Positions 1 through 9,413 are shown, counted from the stretch's first letter. The stretch: DNA of 64,000 bases from Pseudocoprococcus catus (GCF_902381825.1 NZ_LR698973.1:1857584-1921583); one strand, 5' to 3'. Translations and numbers: made by a program. Notes: generated by a model from the letters alone, not told the origin.

Positions 1-193
1 ATTCTTTTAAAGAGATATATTGCAGCAGGATTAAAACGCAGAAAATGACAGACAGCATGAAGCCCAGAATCCCGGCATATTCAGGGACACGCCAGAGCAT
101 AAAAGGCGGGATAAGTACCGCAGCAGCCAGCATAATCAGTACATACTTTTTGATAATCAGGATATCTTTCTTTAATAAATACCATAGCATCAT
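1..193 (-). CDS. ABC-2 type transporter permease, N-terminal part (runs off window)
   Basis: Only the first 64 codons are inside the window; the rest lies upstream of position 1. The start ATG (193-191) overlaps the TGA stop of the ATPase gene (192-190), so the two genes are translationally coupled. The visible protein begins MMLWYLLKKDILIIKKY, then has two hydrophobic stretches (about residues 17-32 and 39-58) separated by a short polar turn. This is the usual start of an ABC-2 permease: a short cytoplasmic amphipathic piece followed by TM1 and TM2. It is inferred to be the membrane partner of the adjacent ATP-binding protein. Substrate cannot be told from this fragment. Confidence 0.75.
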   Translation of the reverse strand, partial: MMLWYLLKKDILIIKKYVLIMLAAAVLIPPFMLWRVPEYAGILGFMLSVIFCVLILLQYISLKE

Positions 194-1050
194 TTTCCAC
201 AACCTCCTAAATTGGCCAGCATAATATCTTCAATGGTGGGGCGTTCTGTGATGGCATCCGGAAGATACGACTGTACTCTGGCAGCATGTCTGGTGACGCC
301 GGTAAAACCAAATGCAGTTTCTGTGATGTTTAAAAATAGCTGGCGTATATTCTCAGTTAATAATTTTTTATCACCTTTGATGATTCTGTAATTGTCAAGG
401 AGAAAATCCTTCTCTTCCTGAAAGACGATGCGGCCATTGTGAATCATAATTAGCATATCAGCGATTTTGTCAAGGTCCGAAGTGATGTGGGTTGAGAAAA
501 GTACACCTTTGCCGCCGTTTTCCATATAATCATTCAGAACATTCAAGAGCTGGCTTCTGCTTAGAGGGTCCAGTCCGCTGGTGGGTTCATCCATAATCAG
601 AAGTTCAGCATTGTGAGAAAGGGCCAGAGTAAGGGCGTATTTCATCTTCATTCCTTTGGAAAGGGTATTGATTTTCCTTTTAGGGTCAAGGGAAAACATA
701 TCCATATAGTGTTTAAAATCCTGTTCAGACCAGTCGGTATAGGCAGATGCGAGAATACTTTTCATCTCGGCCATAGACAATTCTTCATAAAAACAGCCGC
801 CATCCAATACGACGCCGATGCGATTTTTAATCTGTTGTTCATTTTTATCCATATCAAGGCCAAAAAACTGAATATTGCCGGAATCCTTTTTCGCCAGGTC
901 AAGAATTGTGCGCAGGGTAGTAGTCTTTCCAGCACCGTTAATTCCGATAAAACCGGTGATGCAGCCCTCCGATAAAGAAAATGAGACGTCTGTCAGAGAA
1001 AAATTTTTATACGATTTGTTTAAATTCTTTACTCTCAAAATATCTTTCAT
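190..1050 (-). CDS. ABC transporter ATP-binding protein (YtrB/EcsA-like)
   Basis: This 286-residue protein is the nucleotide-binding subunit of an ABC exporter. Walker A GINGAGKT is at residues 36-43, the signature LSKGMKMK around 130-137, Walker B LLIMDEP at 150-156 and the H-loop His in STH at about 188. The signature is the degenerate 'SKGM' type common in ABC-2 exporters. The C-terminal 75 residues are a family-specific tail. It is the middle gene of a regulator-ATPase-permease operon, starting 3 bases after the GntR-type regulator and overlapping the permease. That order is typical of YtrA-regulated ABC systems that respond to cell-wall antibiotics in Bacillus. That role is inferred here from gene order only. 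Confidence 0.9.
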   Translation of the reverse strand: MKDILRVKNLNKSYKNFSLTDVSFSLSEGCITGFIGINGAGKTTTLRTILDLAKKDSGNIQFFGLDMDKNEQQIKNRIGVVLDGGCFYEELSMAEMKSILASAYTDWSEQDFKHYMDMFSLDPKRKINTLSKGMKMKYALTLALSHNAELLIMDEPTSGLDPLSRSQLLNVLNDYMENGGKGVLFSTHITSDLDKIADMLIMIHNGRIVFQEEKDFLLDNYRIIKGDKKLLTENIRQLFLNITETAFGFTGVTRHAARVQSYLPDAITERPTIEDIMLANLGGCGK

Positions 1051-1052
1051 TG

Positions 1053-1427
1053 TTAATCCTCCTCGTAAAGAATATCCATCATGGCATTCAGTTCTTCTTT
1101 AGTAATTTTCAGTGATTTTGCAGTTTGTATCATATCGAGCATTTTCTGCTCTACAAGACGCCGTTTGGAATCCCGCAGTAATTCAAGATTGCCGGCAGAT
1201 ACAAAGGTGCCGATGCCGACCTGACTTGTAATAAACCCTTCCTGTTCCAGTTCCTCGTAAACCCGGCGAATGGTCAAAACGCTGACTTTCAGGTCATTGG
1301 CAAATGCACGGATAGAAGGAAGTGCATCACCCTCCACTAATTCTTCCTTTAAAATAGCGTCTTTAATCTGGTCTTTGATTTGCTGGTACAAAGGGCTGTC
1401 AGAAGTATTTGAAATAAGAATCTTCAA
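1053..1427 (-). CDS. GntR family transcriptional regulator, YtrA subfamily
   Basis: This 124-residue protein has an N-terminal GntR winged helix (residues about 10-75, including SIRAFANDLKVSVLTIRRVY and the wing QVGIGTFVS) and then only a short helical tail of about 45 residues. A short tail without a ligand-binding domain is diagnostic of the YtrA subfamily. These regulators usually repress their own operon, in which they sit first before ABC transporter genes, exactly as here. An inverted repeat over the -10 of the operon promoter (1458-1482) is the likely operator. The inducer is unknown. Confidence 0.9.
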   Translation of the reverse strand: MKILISNTSDSPLYQQIKDQIKDAILKEELVEGDALPSIRAFANDLKVSVLTIRRVYEELEQEGFITSQVGIGTFVSAGNLELLRDSKRRLVEQKMLDMIQTAKSLKITKEELNAMMDILYEED

Positions 1428-1457
1428 GTTTGCTCTTCATCCTTTCTACTAGTGTGC

Positions 1458-1501
1458 TGTTTACATATACACATTATAAACATTAAGCACATAAATGTCA
1501 A
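1458..1501 (-). promoter_or_regulatory. Consensus promoter and putative operator of the GntR/ABC operon
   Basis: Read on the minus strand there is TTGACA (1501-1496), a 17-base spacer and TATAAT (1478-1473), a perfect sigma-A promoter. An inverted repeat TGTTTA-N13-TAAACA (1458-1463 and 1477-1482) overlaps the -10 element and is a good candidate for the binding site of the operon's own YtrA-type repressor. A perfect promoter covered by an operator fits a tightly repressed, inducible operon. Confidence 0.75.
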
Positions 1502-1509
1502 TAGGAGTG

Positions 1510-1538
1510 TGGAAATTCAGTATTAGGTGTATTATAAT
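1510..1538 (+). promoter_or_regulatory. Promoter upstream of the HD hydrolase gene
   Basis: TGGAAA (1510-1515), 17-base spacer, TATAAT (1533-1538). The -10 is perfect and the -35 matches at four of six positions. It lies 143 bases before the ATG at 1681. The stretch between shows nothing else I recognise. Confidence 0.45.
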
Positions 1539-1680
1539 GGGAGTATAAACTTTGCACAGGAATTGGGATGCGGAATGTGTTGAATGTGTTTATAGTCTGC
1601 GAAGCAGACTGGATGCCGCGCCAGGGTATGCAAGGGAGTCTTGAAAAAATTACAGATAGAGAAGGACAGGAATTAAAAGT

Positions 1681-2118
1681 ATGGGAATAAAATATACGTC
1701 ATTGACAAAAAAAGCCATGATGATTTGCTTTGAGACACATAAAAATCAAAAAGATAAAAGCGGCATGCCCTATGTTTTTCATCCATTTCATCTGGCAGAA
1801 CAGATGGAAACAGAGGATGAAATCTGTACAGCGCTGCTGCATGATGTGGCAGAGGATTCAGACTGTACAATAGAAGATTTGAAAAAGGAAGGCTTTTCAG
1901 CGGACACGATAGAAGCCTTGCGGCTGTTGACCCATGAAAAATCTGTACCATATATGGATTACATTGCAGCACTTAAAGGAAATCCGATTGCCAGAAAGGT
2001 GAAGCTGGCAGATCTGGCACATAACAGCGATATCGGGAGACTGGCTATCGTGACGGATAAAGACCTGAAAAGGATGGAAAAGTATCAGAAAGCGAGAAAT
2101 TTGCTTTTAGAAGAGTGA
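1681..2118 (+). CDS. Small HD-domain phosphohydrolase (RelA/SpoT hydrolase-like, MESH1-like)
   Basis: This 145-residue protein is essentially one HD domain. The metal-ligand motifs are visible: His34/His37 in YVFHPFH, LLHDVAED at about 52-59, and KLADLAHNSD at 108-117. The last corresponds to the 'KLADRLHN' block of the (p)ppGpp hydrolase domain of RelA/SpoT proteins. No synthetase, TGS or ACT domain follows, so it is a stand-alone hydrolase of the small alarmone hydrolase or MESH1 type. The substrate (ppGpp, NADPH or another nucleotide) cannot be decided from sequence. It is a single gene between the ABC operon and mutS, with its own promoter. Confidence 0.75.
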   Translation: MGIKYTSLTKKAMMICFETHKNQKDKSGMPYVFHPFHLAEQMETEDEICTALLHDVAEDSDCTIEDLKKEGFSADTIEALRLLTHEKSVPYMDYIAALKGNPIARKVKLADLAHNSDIGRLAIVTDKDLKRMEKYQKARNLLLEE

Positions 2119-2128
2119 TAATCGGTGC

Positions 2129-2157
2129 TTGTGATTAAATTCGATATATGCTAAAAT
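2129..2157 (+). promoter_or_regulatory. Promoter for mutS
   Basis: TTGTGA (2129-2134), 17-base spacer, TAAAAT (2152-2157), about 55 bases before the mutS ATG. The ribosome binding site CGGAGG precedes the ATG at 2212. Confidence 0.5.
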
Positions 2158-2211
2158 GTAGAATGCAAAAAAAGACGAATTGACCGATGAAGAAACTCGG
2201 AGGAGAAATAT

Positions 2212-4860
2212 ATGGCAGCATTGACACCGATGATGCAGCAATACATGGCGATCAAGGAGCAGTATAAAGACTGCATCCTTTTTTATCGTCTGGGCGATTT
2301 TTATGAAATGTTTTATGATGATGCCCTGACTGCATCCAGAGAACTTGAGATAACACTGACAGGCAAAAACTGCGGTCAGGAAGAGCGGGCACCAATGTGT
2401 GGTGTCCCTTATCATGCCGTGGATGTTTATTTGAACAAATTGGTTGCAAAGGGCTACAAGGTTGCAATCTGTGAGCAGGCGGAGGATCCGAAGCAGGCGA
2501 AAGGCATTGTGAAGCGTGAAGTGATCCGAATTGTCACACCGGGAACGAATCTGAGCCAGCAGGCCCTGGATGAGGGCCGCAATAACTATCTGATGTGTCT
2601 TGTATATGACAATAATCAGTTCGGATTGGCAATCACGGATATTTCAACCGGCGATTTTTATACAACGGAAGTGGCAACACTGAAGGAACTTTATGATGAA
2701 ATCCATCGTTTTTCACCATCAGAAATTATCTGCAACGATTCTTTCTATATGAGTGGGGCCAGTCTGGATGATTTCAAAGACCGTCTGCATGTTTCTGTAT
2801 CCACACTGGATACGTGGTATATGGATGAGGCGGTGAGTGTTCAGAAGATCAAAGAGCATTTTAAGGTGGCCAGCCTTGACGGTCTTGGCTTGACAGATTT
2901 TCCATCTGGGACATTGGCTGTGGGCGCATTGCTATTATATCTTTATGAGACACAGAAGAATACTCTTGACAATCTGACCAAGATTACACCGTACCGCTCA
3001 GGTGGATATATGATCATTGACAGTGCCACTAACAGGAATCTTGAATTGATTGAGACCCTGAGGGAAAAGCAAAAAAAGGGCTCTCTTTTGTGGGTGCTGG
3101 ATAAGACAAAGACGGCCATGGGTGCCCGTCTGATGCGAAACTGGATTGAGCAGCCACTGATTGAGAAGAAGAAGATTACCGCAAGGCAGGATGCGGTGGA
3201 AGAATTATATAATGATATGATTACCAGAGAGGAGATACGGGAATATCTGAATGCAGTATACGATCTGGAACGTCTGGTGACTCGTATCAGTTACAGAACG
3301 GCGAATCCCCGGGATCTGATTGCTTTTAAGACATCTCTCGGAATGATTCCTCCTGTCAAACAGCTGCTTTCTCAGGCAAAAAGCGCAGAATTGAAAGAAA
3401 TTGATGAAAGAATGGATTGTCTGGAGGATATTTATGATCTGATTGAAAAATCTATTCAGGATGAGCCACCGATTATGATTCGTGAGGGCGGCATGATCAA
3501 AGAGGGTTATAATGAAGACGTGGATAAGTTCCGTCTTTCAAGAACAGAAGGCAAAACCTGGCTGGCGGAGCTGGAGGCACGTGAGAAGGAGAAAACCGGC
3601 ATCAAGAATCTGCGTGTGCGCTATAACAAAGTTTTCGGCTATTATCTGGAAGTTACCAATTCCTATAAGGAGCTGGTGCCGGAGGACTGGACCCGCAAAC
3701 AGACACTGGCCAATGCAGAGCGTTATATTACGCCGGAATTAAAAGAGCTGGAAGATATGATCCTTGGTGCGGAGGATAAGCTTGCTGCCCTTGAGTATGA
3801 TCTCTATTGTGAGGTCAGGGACAGTATCGGTGAGCAGGTCGTTCGTATTCAGGAGACAGCTAAGGCAATCGCACATTTGGATGTATTGGCTTCTCTGGCC
3901 TGTGTGGCTCAGAGCAATGATTACGTGCGCCCGTCTATTAACACAAAGGGTGTTATTGATATTCAGGGCGGCCGTCATCCGGTAGTAGAGAAGATGAACA
4001 ACAATCAGATGTTTATCGACAACGATACTTATTTGGACAACAAGAACCATCGTATATCTATTATTACCGGTCCGAATATGGCTGGTAAGTCTACCTATAT
4101 GCGCCAGTCGGCACTGATCGTGCTCATGGCCCAGATCGGCAGCTTTGTACCGGCAAAATCTGCCAATATCGGCATTGTGGATAGAATTTTCACCCGTGTC
4201 GGTGCATCAGATGATCTGGCCAGTGGACAGAGTACTTTTATGGTGGAGATGACGGAAGTTGCCAATATTCTTCGCAATGCCACCAGCCGAAGTCTGCTGA
4301 TACTGGATGAAATCGGAAGAGGTACCAGCACATTTGATGGTTTAAGTATTGCCTGGGCGGTAGTAGAACATATCAGCAATCCAAAGCTTCTGGGGGCAAA
4401 GACATTGTTTGCTACCCATTATCATGAATTGACAGAACTGGAAGGAAAGCTTGACAGCGTGAACAATTACTGTATTGCCGTCAGAGAGCAGGGGGATGAT
4501 ATCATTTTCCTGAGAAAGATTATTCGCGGTGGTGCAGATAAGAGTTATGGTATTCAGGTGGCCCGTCTGGCAGGTGTTCCGGATTCTGTCATTGATAGAG
4601 CTAAGGAAATTGCCAGCTGGCTGGAAGAAACAGATGTTACTGACAAGGCGAAAAATCTGCAGGTGAGAACTTCTGCTAAGAAAAAAGAAGTGGTCAGAGA
4701 GGCGGTTCCTGCTGAAAAACAGATGAGCCTTTTTGATATTTACCCGGCAGACCACCCGGTTTTGAAGGAACTGGCAGAACTGGATGTGTCCAACATGACA
4801 CCGATTCAGGCACTGAATACATTATATGAACTTCAGAAAAGATTAAAAGAGACAAATTAG
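2212..4860 (+). CDS. mutS: DNA mismatch repair protein MutS
   Basis: MutS binds mispaired bases and starts mismatch repair. At 882 residues it has the full family length. The N-terminal mismatch-recognition motif is present (Phe30-Tyr31-Glu32 in GDFYEMF), followed by the connector, lever and clamp regions. The ATPase domain follows, with Walker A GPNMAGKST at 620-628, LILDEIGRGTSTFDG as Walker B/signature, and TLFATHYHEL. The C-terminal tail (SLFDIYP, then a short helical dimerisation segment) is typical of MutS1 and carries a possible beta-clamp-binding motif QMSLF. It is followed 71 bases later by mutL, so both repair proteins are probably made together. Confidence 0.98.
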   Translation: MAALTPMMQQYMAIKEQYKDCILFYRLGDFYEMFYDDALTASRELEITLTGKNCGQEERAPMCGVPYHAVDVYLNKLVAKGYKVAICEQAEDPKQAKGIVKREVIRIVTPGTNLSQQALDEGRNNYLMCLVYDNNQFGLAITDISTGDFYTTEVATLKELYDEIHRFSPSEIICNDSFYMSGASLDDFKDRLHVSVSTLDTWYMDEAVSVQKIKEHFKVASLDGLGLTDFPSGTLAVGALLLYLYETQKNTLDNLTKITPYRSGGYMIIDSATNRNLELIETLREKQKKGSLLWVLDKTKTAMGARLMRNWIEQPLIEKKKITARQDAVEELYNDMITREEIREYLNAVYDLERLVTRISYRTANPRDLIAFKTSLGMIPPVKQLLSQAKSAELKEIDERMDCLEDIYDLIEKSIQDEPPIMIREGGMIKEGYNEDVDKFRLSRTEGKTWLAELEAREKEKTGIKNLRVRYNKVFGYYLEVTNSYKELVPEDWTRKQTLANAERYITPELKELEDMILGAEDKLAALEYDLYCEVRDSIGEQVVRIQETAKAIAHLDVLASLACVAQSNDYVRPSINTKGVIDIQGGRHPVVEKMNNNQMFIDNDTYLDNKNHRISIITGPNMAGKSTYMRQSALIVLMAQIGSFVPAKSANIGIVDRIFTRVGASDDLASGQSTFMVEMTEVANILRNATSRSLLILDEIGRGTSTFDGLSIAWAVVEHISNPKLLGAKTLFATHYHELTELEGKLDSVNNYCIAVREQGDDIIFLRKIIRGGADKSYGIQVARLAGVPDSVIDRAKEIASWLEETDVTDKAKNLQVRTSAKKKEVVREAVPAEKQMSLFDIYPADHPVLKELAELDVSNMTPIQALNTLYELQKRLKETN

Positions 4861-4931
4861 CCATCAAATGGTCACAAAATACTGTTATACTATTTATTTA
4901 GGATAAAATTAACAGGAAAGGGGGCAGCAGG

Positions 4932-7028
4932 ATGAAGTCTATTCATTTACTGGACAGTGATACCATCAACAAGATTGCAGCCGGAGAGGTTGTGGAGAGA
5001 CCGTCCTCGGTGATTAAAGAACTTGTGGAGAATGCTATTGATGCGAAAGCATCGGCAATTACGATTGAGATTAAAGAGGGCGGCATTGCCATGATGCGTG
5101 TGACGGATAATGGCGGCGGTATTGACAGAGATGATATCAAGACGGCGTTTGTCAGACATGCCACAAGTAAGATCGAAACGGCTATGGATCTGATGACAGT
5201 GGGATCACTGGGGTTCAGAGGAGAGGCTTTGTCAAGTATTGCCTCCGTTTCTCAGATTGAGCTGATCACAAAGGTACACCGGGAGTTATTGGGGGTTCGT
5301 TACTGTATTGACGGTGGTGAAGAAAAGAGCTGTGATGATATCGGATGCCCGGACGGCACCACGATTATTGTGAGAAATCTGTTCTATAATACACCGGCCA
5401 GGAGAAAGTTTTTAAAGACGGCAGCCACGGAGGCAGCCTATATTAATGATCTGGCAGGACGACTGGCATTGTCCCATCCAGATGTATCCTTTAAGTTTAT
5501 TAACAATAATCAGAATCGGCTTCATACCTCCGGCAACGGCAATCTGAGAGATATCATTTATCAGATTTACGGACGGGATGTGACAGGACAGCTACTGGAA
5601 GTGGATGTTCAGGGCAAACTCTGTCATGTGACAGGATTTATCGGCAAGCCGATTTTATCCAGGGGTAATCGTTCCTGGGAGAATTATTTTATTAACGGCC
5701 GTTATATCAAGAGCAATATTATTACAAAGGCGATAGAGGATGCTTATAAGACATTTGTCATGATTCACAAATATCCTTTTACGGCCTTTCATATTGAAGT
5801 TGATCCGGCACTGATCGATGTCAATGTGCATCCGAGAAAAATGGAATTGCGGTTTAATCAGAATGAGGCTGTATATCAGGAAATTTATGATATTATCCGT
5901 GCAGTGCTGGAACACCGGGAGCTGATACCGTCCATTTCTCTGGAAGACCAGAAAAAGGCGAACGGGAAAGAAAAAGAAAAGGAATCCGGTCCGGAACCTT
6001 TTGAGCTGCAGCGATTGGCTGCTATGGGTGCCGGACAGAAGAAACCGGAGCAGTCATCATCGGCATATTCAAAGTCGGGACATTCTGTACCAACAGGTTT
6101 TTCAGCTAAATCATCGGTGGCAGCAGGCAGTGGCTATTCGGCGGCATCTTATCCGAATCAGGGTGCTGACAGCAAACCATATATTGCACCGACAGGACAA
6201 TCAGGAAGTGCATTTGTGCGGGAAACACCGACGGCGTATCATCATAAAGAGACGATGACACAAAGTACTTCGAAATTGCAGGATGAAAATAATAGGGCAG
6301 TGATGTCTGAAACTACGGAAGAACAGAAGAAAACAGAAGTGACGCTGTCTGAAGCAGCAGAGAAAGCACCGAAGCCGCATATGCCGATTGTTGGAGAACA
6401 GATGCAGCTTTTTGGTGAGGATGAAAGGCTTCTGGATGAGAAAGCAAGAGCACGGCATCGTTTGATCGGACAGGTTTTTGATACCTACTGGATGGTAGAA
6501 TATGATGGCAAGCTTTTTATTATTGATCAGCATGCGGCCCATGAGAAGGTACTATATGAGAAGTTGATGAAAGCTTTTTCACAGAAAGCACTTCAAAAGC
6601 AGATGTTGTCACCGCCGGTTATACTGACATTGTCTATGCAGGAAGAGAATATTTATAAGCAGTATGCAGATTATTTTGCGGAACTTGGATTTGAAATAGA
6701 ATTATTTGGCGGCAGAGAGTATGCAGTGCGCGGTGTGCCACTGCAGCTCTTTGGTATGAATGCCAGAGATATTTTTATTGAAGTTTTAGACAGTGTGACG
6801 GAGGAGAGCCGCAGATTGGATGGAAGTGCTATTACGGATCATATTGCAACCATGGCCTGCAAGGCGGCGGTTAAAGGTAATAATAAGCTGTCTTTCAAAG
6901 AGGCGGATACCCTGATCGAACAACTTTTGCAGGCAAAGAACCCGTATACATGTCCCCATGGCCGGCCGACGATTATTTCACTTTCAAAGTACGAACTTGA
7001 GAAGAAATTTAAACGAATTCAATCATAG
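4932..7028 (+). CDS. mutL: DNA mismatch repair endonuclease MutL
   Basis: MutL is the GHKL-ATPase that links MutS to strand incision. The N-terminal ATPase motifs are clear (VENAIDA, DNGGGI, GFRGEALSSIASVS). A long, low-complexity Ser/Gln/Lys-rich linker covers about residues 345-500. The C-terminal domain carries the metal-dependent nicking motif DQHAAHE at 532-538 and the CPHGRP motif at 674-679. This is therefore the endonuclease type found in bacteria without MutH. The total of 698 residues is at the long end because of the linker. It sits between mutS and miaA (17-base gap), a conserved Firmicute order. Confidence 0.97.
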   Translation: MKSIHLLDSDTINKIAAGEVVERPSSVIKELVENAIDAKASAITIEIKEGGIAMMRVTDNGGGIDRDDIKTAFVRHATSKIETAMDLMTVGSLGFRGEALSSIASVSQIELITKVHRELLGVRYCIDGGEEKSCDDIGCPDGTTIIVRNLFYNTPARRKFLKTAATEAAYINDLAGRLALSHPDVSFKFINNNQNRLHTSGNGNLRDIIYQIYGRDVTGQLLEVDVQGKLCHVTGFIGKPILSRGNRSWENYFINGRYIKSNIITKAIEDAYKTFVMIHKYPFTAFHIEVDPALIDVNVHPRKMELRFNQNEAVYQEIYDIIRAVLEHRELIPSISLEDQKKANGKEKEKESGPEPFELQRLAAMGAGQKKPEQSSSAYSKSGHSVPTGFSAKSSVAAGSGYSAASYPNQGADSKPYIAPTGQSGSAFVRETPTAYHHKETMTQSTSKLQDENNRAVMSETTEEQKKTEVTLSEAAEKAPKPHMPIVGEQMQLFGEDERLLDEKARARHRLIGQVFDTYWMVEYDGKLFIIDQHAAHEKVLYEKLMKAFSQKALQKQMLSPPVILTLSMQEENIYKQYADYFAELGFEIELFGGREYAVRGVPLQLFGMNARDIFIEVLDSVTEESRRLDGSAITDHIATMACKAAVKGNNKLSFKEADTLIEQLLQAKNPYTCPHGRPTIISLSKYELEKKFKRIQS

Positions 7029-7044
7029 AATGGGAGAATGAAAC

Positions 7045-8004
7045 ATGAAACAGCCATTCATTGTACTGACCGGACCGACAGCTTCCGGGAAGACAGCACT
7101 TTCCATTGGACTTGCCAAAGCAATTGGCGGTGAGATTATTTCTGCGGATTCTATGCAGGTTTACCGGCAGATGGATATCGGCACAGCCAAGATCCGTCCG
7201 GAGGAGATGGAGGGAATACCCCATTACCTTGTGGATGTGCTGGAACCAGATGCATCTTTTAATGTTGTTATTTTTCAGCAGATGGCCAGGGAGGCCATGG
7301 CCAGGATCAGAGCCAATGGCCATGTTCCGATAATTGTCGGCGGCACAGGCTTTTATATTCAGGCGATTCTGAATGATATTGATTTCAAAGAGAATGAAGA
7401 TGACGGTTATCGCACGCAGTTGGAAGAGATGGCAGCTAAGGAGGACGGTCCGGAAAAACTTTATGAGATGCTGAAGAAAGTGGATCCGGAATCAGCAGAG
7501 AAGATTCATGGTCATAATACAAAGAGAGTCATTCGGGCGCTGGAGTATTTCCACCAGACAGGTCAGAAGATTTCCGAACATAATGAGCAGGAAGCGCAGA
7601 AAGAATCACCCTATAACTTTGCCTATTTTGTTTTGAACCGGCCAAGGGAGATCCTGTATGACCGGATTGACAAGAGAGTGGATCAAATGATGGAGGAAGG
7701 CCTTGTCGAAGAAGTTCGGAGTTTAAAAGAACATGGATACGATAGAAGTCTTGTCTCTATGCAGGGATTGGGATATAAGGAGATATTAGCTTATCTTGAT
7801 GGGGAGATAACCCTTGAGGAAGCCGTTTATATATTAAAACGGGATACGAGACATTTTGCCAAAAGGCAGCTGACCTGGTTTAAGAGAGAACGGGAAGTGC
7901 TGTGGATAGATCAGTCACAATATGACGGGAAAGAGGCTATACTGACAGATATGATACATATCCTTCGCCAAAAAGGCATAATAGACGGATCTTGTATCAT
8001 ATAA
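7045..8004 (+). CDS. miaA: tRNA dimethylallyltransferase MiaA
   Basis: MiaA transfers a dimethylallyl group to N6 of A37 in tRNAs that read UNN codons. The 319-residue protein has the P-loop GPTASGKT at residues 10-17, the catalytic Asp in SADSMQVY at 33-40, the GGTGFYI block, and the KRDTRHFAKRQLTWF block near the C terminus. The start ATG follows GGGAGAATGAAAC and lies 17 bases after mutL. In Bacillus the next gene is hfq; here there is none between miaA and the PLP enzyme. Confidence 0.97.
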   Translation: MKQPFIVLTGPTASGKTALSIGLAKAIGGEIISADSMQVYRQMDIGTAKIRPEEMEGIPHYLVDVLEPDASFNVVIFQQMAREAMARIRANGHVPIIVGGTGFYIQAILNDIDFKENEDDGYRTQLEEMAAKEDGPEKLYEMLKKVDPESAEKIHGHNTKRVIRALEYFHQTGQKISEHNEQEAQKESPYNFAYFVLNRPREILYDRIDKRVDQMMEEGLVEEVRSLKEHGYDRSLVSMQGLGYKEILAYLDGEITLEEAVYILKRDTRHFAKRQLTWFKREREVLWIDQSQYDGKEAILTDMIHILRQKGIIDGSCII

Positions 8005-8071
8005 TAGGAAAGACAGCATCAGGATCTGTAAACAGGTTCCGAAGATGCGTTATTATATTAAGGAGAAAACA

Positions 8072-9379
8072 ATGACAAACGATAAGATAGAATATGAATT
8101 AAAAGGACTGTATGAACATCTGCATCTGGATGAAGATGTGTATGATTATTGCAGCAAGATTGAGAAATCATTAAAAGAACGTTTTGAGGCAATTGATCAG
8201 GTTGCTGAATACAATCAGCTGAAGGTTATTCATGCTATGCAGAAGAACAGAGTCAGTGAAAGACATTTTGCAGGCACAACAGGTTATGGGTATGATGATG
8301 ACGGACGAGATACCCTTGAGAAAGTATATGCAGATATTTTTCATACAGAGGATGCCCTTGTGCGCCCGCACATTACCTGTGGTACCCATGCATTAACGGT
8401 TGCTTTATCCGGCAATCTCAGACCGGGGGATGAACTTTTATCACCTGTGGGCAAACCCTATGATACGCTGGAAGGCGTCATTGGTATCCGCCCGGAAGTG
8501 GGTTCTCTGGCAGAATACGGAGTGACTTACCGTCAGGTAGAACTTCTGGAGGATGGTTCTTTTGATTATCCGGCCATTGAAAAAGCCATCAATGAGAAAA
8601 CAAAACTGGTAACGATCCAGCGATCAAAAGGGTATCTGCCGCGTCCGACGTTCTCTGTACAGCAGATTGGTGAACTGATCAGCTTTGTTAAGAAGATCAA
8701 ACCGGATGTGATCTGTATGGTTGATAATTGTTACGGAGAATTTGTAGAGACGATTGAACCATCGGATGTGGGCGCGGATATGTGTGTCGGCTCTCTGATC
8801 AAAAATCCAGGCGGTGGCCTTGCGCCAAGTGGCGGCTATATTGTCGGACGCAAAGATTGTGTGGAAAGAGCTGCGTACAGATTGACAGCACCGGGGCTTG
8901 GAAAAGAGTTAGGTGCGAATCTGGGCGTGAACCGGGCACTGTATCAGGGACTTTTCCTGGCTCCTCAGGTAACGGCTTCAGCTTTGAAATCCGCTATTTA
9001 TGCAGCGAATATTTACGAAAGTCTCGGATTTAAAGTGGTTCCAAACAGCACAGAATCCAGACATGATATTATTCAGGCTGTTGTACCGGGAACGGCAGAA
9101 GGCGTGATTGCGTTCTGTAAAGGTATTCAGGCTGCTGCACCGGTGGATAGCTATGTGACACCGGAGCCATGGGCCATGCCGGGGTATGACTGCGATGTTA
9201 TTATGGCGGCCGGAGCCTTTATCTCAGGCTCATCCATCGAGCTGAGTGCGGATGGACCGATCAAGCCACCGTATGCGGTTTATTTCCAGGGCGGTCTGAC
9301 ATGGCACCATGGTAAATTCGGTATTATGATGTCACTTCAGAAAATGAAAGAGGCTGGATTAGTGCATCTGCCTTTGTAA
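8072..9379 (+). CDS. Methionine gamma-lyase/aluminium resistance family PLP enzyme (YnbB-like)
   Basis: A 435-residue fold-type I PLP enzyme of the family annotated as 'aluminium resistance protein' or Met gamma-lyase-like (YnbB in Bacillus). The probable Schiff-base lysine is Lys244 in SLIKNPGGG. Other typical blocks are GTHALTVAL and MVDNCYGEF. I chose the ATG at 8072 because AAGGAG lies 6 bases upstream; the in-frame ATG at 8045 has no ribosome binding site and would add nine non-conserved residues. The exact reaction is not established for this family. Its position after miaA is conserved in Firmicutes. Confidence 0.88.
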   Translation: MTNDKIEYELKGLYEHLHLDEDVYDYCSKIEKSLKERFEAIDQVAEYNQLKVIHAMQKNRVSERHFAGTTGYGYDDDGRDTLEKVYADIFHTEDALVRPHITCGTHALTVALSGNLRPGDELLSPVGKPYDTLEGVIGIRPEVGSLAEYGVTYRQVELLEDGSFDYPAIEKAINEKTKLVTIQRSKGYLPRPTFSVQQIGELISFVKKIKPDVICMVDNCYGEFVETIEPSDVGADMCVGSLIKNPGGGLAPSGGYIVGRKDCVERAAYRLTAPGLGKELGANLGVNRALYQGLFLAPQVTASALKSAIYAANIYESLGFKVVPNSTESRHDIIQAVVPGTAEGVIAFCKGIQAAAPVDSYVTPEPWAMPGYDCDVIMAAGAFISGSSIELSADGPIKPPYAVYFQGGLTWHHGKFGIMMSLQKMKEAGLVHLPL

Positions 9380-9413
9380 GATTTTTGTCAGAAAGGATTT
9401 ACAGTAAACTGTG

